From positions 122,115,681 to 122,179,680 of the forward strand of contig NC_086172.1 in assembly GCF_023053635.1 (NCBI RefSeq): a stretch of 64,000 nucleotides of DNA. Direction: 5' to 3'. Position numbers and translations under genes: made by a program. This document shows positions 46,201 through 58,800 of the stretch, one piece after another; positions within the stretch are counted from its first letter, which is position 1, and each line of letters starts with the position of its first letter. The DNA is from Elgaria multicarinata webbii (Eukaryota; Chordata; Lepidosauria; Squamata; Anguidae). The notes beneath the pieces were generated by a model. That model saw only the letters and a program-made list of their open reading frames with translations, was not told the origin of the DNA and did not search any database.

Positions 46201-48597
46201 TTTATACAGCCCAATAGCCGAAGCTCTCTGAGCGGTTATCACTATCTTTTTGATGCTGTTACATCCCAAAATTGGGAGGGGACTCTGTCTGACCCAAGAA
46301 AGTATTGGAGCCAGTGAGAAGATGACCCATTCAAGGAAAAAAACACACCATCAACTGTAGAAAAGGAATATCACTGTATGTCCAATGGTCACATAAAACA
46401 TAATAAAATAAAAATCCCTATACAGTGTAATGCACGCAAACAACTTCTGCTTAGAGGATGGATTATTTCCTGGAAGAAATGTTCCCTCACTAGGATCCTT
46501 ATGGGCAAACTTTAAAGCAAAAGATGCACGGTGCAATACATTGCACATCCCCCTTTGTGGTCCAGTTATGAAACCTGCACAAAGGAAAAAGGAGCAGCCC
46601 AGTCCAACCTTCATTTTTAATGAAGAAAAGGCTGAGAAAGTGATCCAAGTGAATTACAGAAACATCACTCAGACTCATTGAATAGTAGAAACCTATTTTC
46701 CTCCATGTGTACCGATGCAGATGGTTTTCCCTCTTGATTTGCTACCTAGCCAGCAGGTAATTAGTGAATTAAATAGTTCACCCATTTACGACAGCTATTC
46801 TTCCAGGCTTCCTCTGGCTCTGCGCTTGCATCCTGTCCTGCAGGAGCCATGTCATGCAGTTAGGTGATCAGCAAGAGGAAAAATATAAATGGGGACAGCT
46901 TCAAGCTGTGTTTGGTAACTTTCTGACAGAACTGTATTGAGTATTGTAGTTGGCAATGAAGGGTATTTGGTGAGAATCCAGAGTTCAAGTCTCTCACTAA
47001 AAGCTGCAGTGCAGAAAGTAGTGCCTGGTGATAGCATCAATAAATGCTATGATGGATTAGGAAGGTGAGTAATGTAATGAGGGACAGGATGTTTGTCTAC
47101 ATTGCACTTGTATTGACGTCTCAGTGTAAGCAGCTCACACTTTGGGGGTTGGGCGATTAAGGCTGCTAGCTCCCTGAAGCCTGCTGGATAGCTAGGGAAA
47201 GGGGAGGGAGATGACTGTATGTTTCAGTGCCATTTCAAAATATCCCTTTATTTAATAATCTCCCACTAACAAGACCCTTTCAGTAGAACTGCTTCCCCTC
47301 CCAGCCCACAGTTGGGGGCTTCTCTACATCAGGCTTTTATCCTGCGATTGAGATAGAGTACTCATGGAAGTTTGCAGGACATTTACATGACATTATCAAC
47401 CTCCAGGGTTTCTCCCATGCTTTGTGACCATTTCTGTTGCTTTAATTGTAATGGGGGAAATGCACTATTTTAAGATAGTGATTTGAACACGCAGTGTAAT
47501 TATGGAGTTGTGCCATAACCACAGTGCCATCTAGTGGCTACATAATAAAACATACAGAACTTGAAGAGAAATGAAATCGGGGGGGGGGGAGTGTTGGTGG
47601 TGAAGGGGAAGCATGTGTAAAGGGGCAATCTTAATCCTGCAAAGAATCTGGAAGCAGAAGCCCTGATAAACCTGCAAGATAAAAAGCCTGATGTAGAGAA
47701 GTACAAAAAGTCATGGGTTCCTTCACTCTCTGTTTCCAAAGGAAAGTAGAACATATTGAAATCCTTGCATAGAACTTCCTGTACTTTCTAAGAAGTCTTT
47801 TATTTTATTATTTTTAAGAACTTGATGGCTGCCACTGGAAAGAAGGAAAGTGGGAAGCAACACCAGAGTGGCTTCTTTTAAGGATGGAAAAAATGTGTTC
47901 TCTGGATTCAGTCTGGGTGTTGAAAAATAATTTGTAGTCTGAGCCTTGAGGGAGGGCAAAAAATGAGAGTTTTCCTATTTGTGGGTGAGGTAGGAGTAGG
48001 GAGGCAGGCTGCAGGAAAATATGAAAAGAAAGCACTTTTTGAGCTGTACCAGAAGCTGTCTTTTTTTTTTTAGAAGCATCCCTGACAACAAGGAAGAAAT
48101 TAAAATAGCTTTTTAGTAGGGAAGGGCTGTTCTTCGATTGGAGAATATGTTGGATCTCAGGACTATATGGCAATCATACCATAGTGCTATAAACACGGAT
48201 TCTTATTTTTAAGTTTGTGGGGAAGTTGAATATGCTGTAGTTGTTTAAAGGTGAAGGACATGCTCAAAAGCACTTTTGTTATAGAATTCGGACCTGGACA
48301 GGGTACCGTTTTCTCTGCAGTAAGGGCTAGCTTTTTGTTTGTGTCCAAGAAATGTAGATGTCCTTTGTATGCATTTGAATGCAATATGTATGTGGAATTT
48401 AGAGGCAAACACAAATATTTCTGGCACAGCTCCTAGCTGTATAGTAAGTCTTCTGAACTTCTAAGTATGAGGTACCTATACCAGGAAATTAAGATTGTCA
48501 TGTAGAGGCCACAGATATATGACCCTCTGTGTGATTACTGCCTAATTGCCATTCTGTAGGTTAGGATGACAAGTGACTGGATGCTGCCCATACATTT

Positions 48598-48712
48598 AGG
48601 GCACAATCCTATCTATGTTTAGACAGAAAAAAGTCCTGAAATTCCCAGCATGCCCCAGCCAGTTGTAGGACCTTCTTCTGTCTAAACATGCATAGCACTG
48701 CACTCTTAAGCT
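48598..48712. mobile_element. palindromic MITE, TTTAGACAGAAAAAAGTCC family
   Basis: 'atgtttagacagaaaaaagt' is mirrored by 'cttcttctgtctaaacatgc'. The outer CAATCCTAT-like ends are present on the left and worn on the right. Confidence 0.7.
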
Positions 48713-49137
48713 TCTTTCTGCAACTATACAGGCTAAAAGCTTGACTTTTTTTGTTTCTAAAGCAGCAGAATTCTTTTGAACCTCTGCTGCTCCAGAATAT
48801 TGTGCATGATGCATCATAGGGTAGGTAAAGAACAGCTCTGAAAATCACTATCTGGGCCTTACCTGATATATATAGCAAAATTCCACAGTAAAAAGCTTCA
48901 CCCATGTGGAGCCTCTAGTCCATTAAGATAAGGCAGCACTGCATTCTAACGATGGCGCGTCAGAGATGGAGGAAGTATACTATATTCCAATCTTACAGAA
49001 TTTCTGTAGCCAGTGATAATTGGAAAGTGGAGCACCCCATTTCTCCCCTAGTATAGATGGGCGGGCAATGTGAACCTTTGGTCCAGTACCAATCTTCTCA
49101 CTCTATAAATATGTAATAGCTAAGACCAAAGCACTTA

Positions 49138-49230
49138 ACAGCAGAATCCTATGCATATTTACTTTGAGGTAAGTCCCACTGTGTTAACTGGGGCTTAATC
49201 CCTAGGACGTGTGTTTAGGATTACAGCCCA
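49138..49230. repeat. short fold-back repeat, AAGTAAGTCCCATTGA family
   Basis: 'gcagaatcctatgcatattt' on the left, 'ggtaagtcccactgtg' in the middle, and 'tgtttaggattacagccc' on the right. One of the best preserved copies in the window. Confidence 0.6.
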
Positions 49231-49672
49231 AGTCAAATATTTTTTTACAAAGGAACTGGAGAAGCCACTTTTTGCTGATTTAGCATTAGGCCCCTTTCCC
49301 AAAGTTAGGAAGAGATGAACCAGTGGCAACTACTAGATTGAGCAAGACTGTTTGAGGAGGAGCAGGCTTCAGATGGAAAGCACATTGGGTTCACAGGTAG
49401 TAAGACTGTATTCTTGATGGAACTAGTCACATATTGACTAACAGCAACCCCAAATCATGCCAGCATTTCACTCCTAATACTTAACTGCATGATGCATTTG
49501 GCAGGTAGACTGCATCTGAGAGTCACAACAACTCCACCATCACATCTGGGCCGCCTTTTGGCTTAGCAATCAAGACAAACCAACAAGACACTTAGTCACT
49601 GAGAGAAGCCCCTCTTGTCTCTGTGGTCAGCACTGCTTCCTCTTGCTGCCTCAGGAGGGGCTGGAGCAATTG

Positions 49673-49809
49673 TCAAGGCTGTTCCTCTCCTTCATTGGAA
49701 ACGTGCCGATAGCCAGGAGGCTGGGACTTCATGCGGAAGAGTACTGTCAGGAGCAGGATAATGAGCAGGAAGAGGATGGATCCACAGACAGCCAAAACCA
49801 CAATAACTT
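49673..49809 (-). CDS. ACP2: ACP2 exon 11 (membrane anchor and stop)
   Basis: It encodes the helix [20 protein letters not shown] and TVLF, then [20 protein letters not shown] and a TGA stop at 49673-49675. The PPGYRHV tail is as in human. Confidence 0.96.
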
Positions 49810-52800
49810 CTGCAAATAGTGAAAAGAATAAGAACATGGGCTACGGCATTTAAACTCACACATGTCCTCCTCTAGTTCATCTCCCTGAGCTTCCTCCACT
49901 CACCTGTGTCTTTCATAGTGCTTGCTATCTGACATTCTTGCTTCCAGTCCTGTGCAATAACAGGCTCTGTAAGCTGCAGGAATTTCTGCAGAGGGCAACG
50001 CTGTTCACAGCCAGGCAGCTGAACTTGGTAAAGCTCTTTCCCACTCTCGTTCCGAAAGAACATCTCCACTGAAAAGTTACTAGGAGCAAAACAGAGGCAT
50101 GAGAGGAACTGGCCTGAAGATGTGTCATGTACTTTCCCTGGATTGTCATACAACTCCTGTCCACCCTTTGTAACTAGCTGAGGAATGCTAGAAATTAACA
50201 AATGCTCATTGTTTGGGAGCAAGGTGAAAAAAACCCTGCCCTTAGACTGGAAGTTACTCATTTCTCTTAAGGTACAACTATAGATATATTTTCATGTTGT
50301 ATTAGACCACAGGGTCTCAATTCAAGTCTGTTAACAGGAATAAACTATCCCCACTTCTATTAAGTATCCACATGTTCACAACTGTATCAAAGTACTGTTG
50401 ATACTCCTGCTTTTAATTATCTCCTAGTCACATCAGAACTAGTTGGTACTATAGAAAGTAAAGCTTTACTAATATCTACACCATTGACTCCCTTTGCATA
50501 GAAGAGGGAAAAAATATAACTGATGTTCCATCTGAATATTTTTTACCTAATTTCATCTCCTGTGAATATATGGACAAAAGTTAAAAGAACAGCAATTTGA
50601 GAGATCAACTGCCTTTCAGTGCTTATGAAGATATTTCCTTTAACTGATACCCACAATGAATCCCTCACCCGTCATGCTCTTGGTACAGCTCAAATATATG
50701 ACATGAGGCATAGGGTGGTTGTCTCCCATTGTAAACATCCAGAGCCATCTGTAGTGCCACAAGTGTGGTGTCATGCTGAGAAAGAAGGAGAAAAAAGTGA
50801 ACCTCCCCTCTACATTATGGTAGGAGACGCAAAACCACATTTCAGAATGAGGGAGATTGGCAGAAATTCCTGAGGTGCTGGTAGAAAGAAGAAGGAAGGG
50901 CTCCCAAGCCACGGTGGAAGAGCCGGCATCTCATTTCAACAGTGAAGAGAGAAATAAAGTGGGAGATAAATTTGGTGCTGTGCTACAGAAGGGAAGACTA
51001 TGTGTGACTGTTGCTTGAAAGGACATCTATTAACATCTGCAGGTGCAGAAATTGTACATGTGCTTAAGCAGAGACCGAAGAAAGGCCATAATATTTGACT
51101 GCAAAGGTATGGAAGTTCTGACTTGCATATTCCTCCTTTCACAATATAGGAGAAACTATGCCAGGTGGGCAGTTTTTTTTGTTTTGTTTAAAAGCATTGC
51201 ATTATCTTCTGGGGAATGTGCAAAGACAAGATAGGGAAGGGAAGACTAGGAAAGTGAAAGTACAGTTCCGACAAGCACACTTACGGCTGAGTACATAAGC
51301 ATTTTAAAGTGGTGGGGTGCAGAGGCGTTGGTAGCTCGTGTGAGGTTTTTCCTTATTTGAGACAGAAGGACCCCTGTGGAGAGAGAACAAAGAATCAGGT
51401 CCTATTTTTGATAGACAAGTAGTACTGCTTCCCCCTCCACCCCCCACCACCATTATGCTTCAAACTGCTTTTCTTCCGCCTTCACTTACCACCCTGCAGA
51501 CGAGCTTTCTCCACCTGGCTGTGGATCCCAAAAAGGAAAGAAAAGCTGAAATCTTTTAGCTGCTTCAGCTTAGTCATCACCTTAGGAGTTACCCAAGCTG
51601 GAAGATACATTTCATGTGTTTTCTGGAAAGACACCACAAAGGGAAGGTCACTGAGAGATACAGCCTAGGCAAAAATAATAAAAACACACACAGACCTACG
51701 GAACCATGAGCTATGACATTCAGTCCAGAATCTGTCATGAGCTTGCCATATTGTCCAGGGTCAATCCTGTGACTGTCAATTCCTAAACTAGGGATACACG
51801 TGCATTTGTAAATCTATGCTGTTTGCATCCATCTGCAACTTGTTGTCTTCGAAATGTTTTAAAATACAGTTCCCATCAGCCCCAGCCAGCACGGAAAATG
51901 GTCAGGAATGATGAAAGCTGTATTCCAAAACATCTGGAGGGCACCAGATTGGGAAAAGCTGCTCTTAGGATCAAAGCCCAATGATCCATGACCCAAACTC
52001 ATGAAGAGAGAATAATTTAATTTCAATTCTTTGGTGTTGCATAGTGGAGAGGAAAGGAGGAACTGCACCAGTAGGGTAAGTATCAACAGTATCTAGCAAC
52101 CTTCATTCCACGTTTCTCATCACAATATGCACATTTATCCAATTATCCAAATGGCTTAATATGGAGTAGCTTTTGCATGGAATTTTGAATTTTCAGGTCT
52201 GAAGGTGTCTTTGATCATGGAGTAAGTCACACTGATGATGAAAAGTGTAACTTTACTCATATTTGCTTCCCAGTTTGGCATGGGGAGACTCTTAGTACAT
52301 TTTTGGCTGACCTTTAAGCAGACATGGCAACAAGTCCTTCAACAATTGTAGCTTTTGTAATAGCTGCTCACGTTATGTGTGAAAAGAAATTATAACAGCA
52401 GAAGGAAACCTTAAGTCTGCATTGGTCTCTTTCAATTTTCAACACAGTTTTCTCATTTGACTGCAATAAGGCAATTTAGGAGAGCCCATTCTCCAACACA
52501 TCATTCAGTTAGCCTGTAGCAGGCTTGAAAATTATTACAATTTTCTTGTTAATAGTTCATGGCTGGAAAGAAAGGAGCTTCATACTATTGGCTGGCTTGA
52601 GCTAGTTACATAGGTCTGATGACTCAATAACAGATAATCTAGTTTATTTAGCAAAATTTCTTCCTTGGGTCATCTGACAGAAAGTCAAAAGGGAAGTTTA
52701 AGGATCAACATTTTGAGGAACTTCAAAACTGTTTTGTTTTGCAAAGTCTGTCCTGGGACACTCTCCCACCATGTTATTCCTTAGGGTTTTTTTCTGCTGA

Positions 52801-55800
52801 CAGTTCCTAAAGATTGTAAACTGGACATTCTAAACAGGATTACAAACAAGCAAGAATTACAGACCCTCATAGAAAATACTTAAAATCAAGATGCAAAGTC
52901 ACAGACACTTCAAGGGGTCTTACTACAGACCTGATTATTATGCTTAGGCATAATGTTTGCACTCTAATGGACATAAGCTGTAGAGAACTAGATTTCTAAA
53001 CATGATTTTAGTGGCATCCATAGAAGCATACTAAATGATAAACTTTAAAAGGAAGGGGGAGATGTCAACGGAGAAATGCAGTAGAGAAGAGGAGCACAAG
53101 GACAACAATGGCCAGCATCACTTTGTAGGTTTTAAAATATGATACCAGAAAAATGACTGTCATGAGATAGCCAGTGTGGTGTCGTGGCTAGAGCGTTGGA
53201 CTAGGAGTTGGGAGATCCAGGTTCTAGTTCACACTCAGCCATGGAAGCTCACTGGGCCCCCGTCTTTACGGAGGCGCTTTGCACCTGCACTTGCCTTCCT
53301 TCCCGGCATCTGCACGGGAAGGAAGGCAAGTGTGATTTTTCCGGCCCTACGCCTCTTGAAAAGTAAAATATAAAACGGGAGGGGGAGGAGAGGAACGGGG
53401 CTGTTCTTCCCTCCCCCTTTTTAATTTGATAATCTCTAACTGTGGAGCTCCGCAGGAACATATAAGAGAAATAAAAATGGGGGGGGAGGAATGAGGCAGC
53501 CAGAGGAGGATGTGAGAGGGACTGGAGACCTGCACGAGCGGTGAACCACCCATATCTCCTCTCTCTGGCTGCCAGCTCTTACCCACCCACCCCCATTTAT
53601 TTTTATTATATGTATCTGCAGAGAGAGATTATAAAATTTTAAAAAGGGAGGGGGAGGAATGGCCCCATTCCTCTCCAAACCTACAGCAGATTTTCAGAGG
53701 GCTGCAATAGGGAGGGAGAATTGGCACAAAAAATGGCTCAGTTCAGACAACACATTAGTCAATGCAGTGTGAAAACTCCACTCAACGGTTGAGTTTTTAC
53801 GAGGTACTCCCCACACAACATATTTTAACTCCACCGTTGTGTTACTGTGGGCTACCATGGAGTTAAGTAAAATCCATCATGATGTTTGATTGACAGTTCC
53901 TCCACCCTCTCTCCTCCCCCGGCCCTCCCAACAGTATCCCATCAGCCATCGCTGCAACAAAAACCAAAAACCAATCCCGGCGGCTCTTACAGAGTGGCAC
54001 TCGCTCCTTTCACCACTCTTGCCTGGGAACTCTAGCCAGTGGGAATAGTCAACTCAATGGAAAACTCCACAGAGCCCTCCACACAACACACTGGTTGTGC
54101 AGGAATTCTCCTCTGCACAGCGTGGATATACAGCATGGAATGTTTTCCAAAAAAAACTCCACCGTGGTGTGGAGTTTTCCCGCCAGACAACACATTTCTC
54201 AACGTTGGTGTAAAAACTCCACTGTGGAGTTCTAAAACCACCGCTGAGAAACGTGTTGTCTGAACTGAGCCATTGTCTCCCCCTTGCATATACTTGTGGG
54301 AGCATCCCATGAGTGGAATTCTACTTATGGGAACTAAGAAACCACACCATTGATTCTTCCCTTAGATTATATACATTGTATAAAATAGTGGAACGTTTGA
54401 GCAATACCAAGAAGTGCTTCACCTCAAGACAAACTGTGAACACTCCCCCGTCAACATACAATATCCATTTTAGGAAGCCCTTTATTCTTGATCAGGGGTG
54501 AGCAACCTGCAAGCGGCATGTGGCCCTCGCCACTCCCCATTGTGGCCCCTGCCAACACAACCTGCTGCTCTCTGTTGCTCCCCAAACAAGTTTTAAAAAT
54601 ATCGGGGGTAATGCATCAGTAGCAGCTACAGAACGCCAAAAGGGTTCAATTTAGCTAGATTTAACCATTGTAGCACTCTGTAGTGGTACGGAATAGTTTG
54701 CTGCTGGGAAATGGCCCCCAGAAGTTGCCCACCCCTGAACACAGGCACCATCAGACATTACTAAGGTAAGAATTCTAAACAGCTTGGACAACAAATGACT
54801 GATGAATACCGTCTACTCACCTCACAGAAGAGTGTGTCATACACACTCCAAACCGTCTCAAGAGAAACATCCTGAATTCCTGTCATGTTTGCCACTGTCT
54901 CTAGGAATTCCTGCAGGAGCAAGGGATAAAGTCAGCTCTTCCATCTTTCTATGACCCTAAGGATTATATAAAGAGATAGGAAGTCCCATAAAACTCAACA
55001 TACCATATTCTCGATGGTTTTATTCAGATATTCTGCTGTCTGTCGGGTCTCATTTTGCAGCTGTTCATACCGGGGACAGGGAGATAATGGAAACTTCAGG
55101 AGCTGGATTGAGGCAAAATAGGCAAGTTGGCTAAAAGAATCGTTTGAGCATGGATCCCTCCTTATGGGGGACTCTTTGAGTATATGGCATCGGCTTATTC
55201 ATGGGTTTCTTGCCCTAATCAATTACTTCTAACTAAGGAAATACCTTTTGTGGGGATTTGGGCCCCACAAAATGCATCTTGCTGCAAAGCAAGTTAATTT
55301 AGGGTGAAGAAGCAGAACAGCAGGGCTTATGGTTGATGAAAACAAGATTGAAGAGAGAGCTTCTTTGATGCAAGCAGTTTCAATGTACCAGTACTTATCA
55401 GTGAAAGTGACTCACCCGTTCCACAGAGTCAGGCACAGTGTGGACAGGGACGGGCTGCCAAGAAATATTGGGGTTGAACACCTGCTGCCCTTCTGGGGGA
55501 TAAAGTCCTGCCAGATTGGCCTCAGCACTCATCAGGGTCCGATCAAAATCTGTGCTGCGTATGAAGATCTGCCATAGAACCAAATACAAAGAGTGTGTTT
55601 CATTAGCTTCACTAATCTCAGCATTGTTCCAGTGCAGGAATAAGAGGGTCTTGCTCTACTGATCTGGCCCCCATCTTTATGGCGGCATGAAGCACCTTGC
55701 ACCCGCGCTTGTGTTCCTTCCCGGCATCTGCACAGGAAGGAAGGCAAGTGCGAATTTTCCGGCCCTGCGCCTTTGGAAAATTAAAACAAAAAACAAAAAA

Positions 55801-58800
55801 CCGGGGGGGGGGGGGAGGAAGGAATGAGGCAGCCAGAGGAGGATGCGAGAGGGACTGGGCGAACCACGTCTCCTTGCTCTGGCTTCCCGTTCCTCCCCAC
55901 CCACCCCCATTTCTTTTTATTTGTATTATCTGCATCTGCGGAGCTCTGCAGTTATAGATAATGAAATTAAAAAAGGGGGGAGGAATGGCTTGTTCCTCTC
56001 CTCCCCCGCCCATTTTTTTTTTTTTTACTTTTACAGAGGCACGGGGCCGCCCATGGCAACCAATCAGGGAGCGCCATGGGCTCCGCTGCCAAAAAAGTCA
56101 GGTAAGTGCCTGACTTTTGGAGTTTCCAGGGTTTGCCCCCCCCATGGCTTCGCAATGGCGGCTGTGTCATGTGCTAGCACGAAGCAGCCCCGGGGCAAAC
56201 CCTTCATGTAGATGTGCCTCTGGTTTACCCACACTCTGGATAAGACATAGACAGTGACAGGCCCACAATAAATTGGTGCCAACAAGTGTGAGCAAAATGT
56301 AGTTTGATATCACAACCTGGGATGTTATAGAAAGCAGAGAAATAGAATGGGAACTTGGACAGGAGTTTAAATTAGAAGCAGTAGGTGAAGTAGAAAATAA
56401 GGTATACTTAAGGTAACATAAGCTTTAAAAAGTGGGCTTGGAACTACACAAAAATTTGGTAGTTCTGTTCAGGCATTCAGCCTGAACATGTAAGGGCACA
56501 AACTGCAAGGGGCTTGGGGCACACATGCCGCCTTTGCCCCGAACATCCCCACATATGCCTTCCCCTCTACTGAGCAAAGGTCTGGAGGATGTTCAGCTAA
56601 ATTGCTTAGAAGCCTCCCCACAATCAGAAACCCAGGTAATGCACAAAGATCAGGAGTGGAGAGATGGGGGCAACACATGCAGGGATGTTGGGTACGGGGG
56701 TGGCACGTGAGCCCCTGGCCGCCTACCCACTTTGTGCCTGAGTAGGGCCTTAGACATGAGTTATGATAGGCGTCAGCCATTCTCTCCAAGCGTACAAGTG
56801 AGTAGTCCCCCCACCCCCACATTGAGATTGCTTGTTGCAGCAAGCCTGGAAAATACAAAGTGTAGGAAGAGGGAGGTGCTGCTTTCCCAAAGACATTCCA
56901 AACTAATTACAAGGACAGCTCATAACAGTCCCATAATTACCTAGCAGTTATGTGGACTGGAAGGAAATTGGTACAGATCGAAGAACTCTTCATAGGTGGA
57001 CTATGAAAATCAGATATGTTGCACGATACATTTGAACCCTTATATAAGAGCAGACAGTGTGGAAATCACCATAGCCAGGTAAAATCTTATTCTCCTAATT
57101 TAATTCAACTCCTTTCATTTGCCATGCACAGGATGTTGTTCCCTGAAGTTATCAGAATGTGAACCTTTCCCCTATATACATTGGTGTGCTCTGAAGTGAT
57201 TTCAAGTGAGAGCTGCCAGCATACTGTATACTAGACTTTTCAAAGCTTCAATACCGGCAGATAAGAAACAGGAGTAGGTAATGGAGCCTCCGGCTGAGAG
57301 GTGACTGGGTTGCGGTTACTTTCCAGCTCTGAGAAGGAAGGGCTGAATCAGGCCTGGTGGGACACAAGCTTTCCCAGAAAGGCCAAAGCAACTAACAAAG
57401 TCTCTGGCTTTCTCATATATCTGATGTTGAAGCCTACAAAGCAATCCAGGCAGGATGCAGATACAATTTACAGATCCGGAAAGCCCAACATTTTATTTAG
57501 TCTAGCTCCCTGTCTGAGAGCCAGGCATCAGTCTACCAGCCCCATACAAGTCAACTGATCTAGTCCAAAATTCATTATGCCGCAAACATTATGTGCTGTT
57601 TTTATTAATTGTTTGTATTTTATGTTTTTAAGCCAAAATCCTATGCATGTTAAGACAGAAAAAAGTCCTACAACTCCCAGCATTCCCCAGCCTGACATGC
57701 TGGTTGAGGAATTCTGAGAGTTGTAGGATTATTTTCTGTCTGAACACGCATAGGTTTGTGCTTAATCTAGTGTACCTGGCCAGAGAGCTTGGGCTATTGG
57801 GAAGTTTAAAAGTGCAATAAATATAATAAATAATAGATGCCTGAAGAGCAGATTGCACCAGATAAGGCAGGCAAGCCAAACTACACGGTCCAAGAAAGTA
57901 GCATGCATGTTTTTGCAAGTTTTGATCAGTCTCCCTCAATCCATCAGTCAGCAACAACTTTAATGCAGTGAAAAAATAAAGACTTGGCAGTTGAGATCTC
58001 TCACTCTACTTCCATCATGAGTTGTCAATGCATTTCTACAGATTTGTGGGGATAAAAATGTGGCAAGCAGACATCTAGGAACCTCAGGCAATCACAGTTC
58101 CTAGAACTGTATTTTTCCTTTCAGAAGTTACCAAAAAAACATAGCTGACTATGTTGTAATTGCAGTGCCCATCATATGAAGTGGCTCTTGGTTCAGAAAT
58201 TGGCAGAAGAAGAAAACCAACAAGAGATACAACTTATATGCAACTAGGTTGGGCTGTAACATGATGCCACACTATGGATACGTAGCTAACAAAAATACTT
58301 AAGAGCTTTTTTTGTAATTTAATTTGTGGTGGTCATTGGAAGTTTAAAGAACATACTTGGATAGGATGAATACATTCATGTCTAATATATATGCTTCCAG
58401 TGTAACGTAGGCAAATAAAATTGAGCCATTGTTCATTTTCACTTTGCCCTTTTATTTAAGTGTATGTAAATTTCACACTGTTTACTAATTGGCATTGAGA
58501 CTGATTTAAGGGTGGGGGGAACATTCAGAAGAAAGCTAACAATCCAGTTAGGCTGGTTTCTCACTATGTAACAAGTCAACTCTGTCATCATAAATCTCTG
58601 CTTTATAGCTGAAGTGCAAGACAAAATCGGAGAAAGACAGTGTGCTTTGTTATCTTTTGCTGAACTTCCATTATCTATTTTCATCACTGATAAAGGGCAG
58701 CGGAAAACTACAAGCCAACACACCTGAGACAGCCTGGCTGTTTTCAGGGAAGATTGGAGAAATATGCTGAAACATGTCCTCTCTTCCCCACCCACCCTGG

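Larger units (their letters stand above)
42380..49670. other. intergenic region between the 3' ends of DDB2 and ACP2
   Basis: No conserved coding exon is visible. Identified repeats are L2 tails on the minus strand near 43018-43085 and 46183-46245, MITEs near 43140-43240 and 48598-48712, and a fold-back repeat near 49138-49230. The ACP2 3' UTR must occupy the right end, but I see no canonical minus-strand AATAAA closer than about 47.8 kb, so its limit is undetermined. The block 43600-46100 is the largest stretch where I recognise nothing. Confidence 0.45.

Noticed and set aside
54039-54310. 92- and 74-codon open frames near 54.1 kb
   Set aside because: They are the two strands of the palindromic MITE at 53731-54275.
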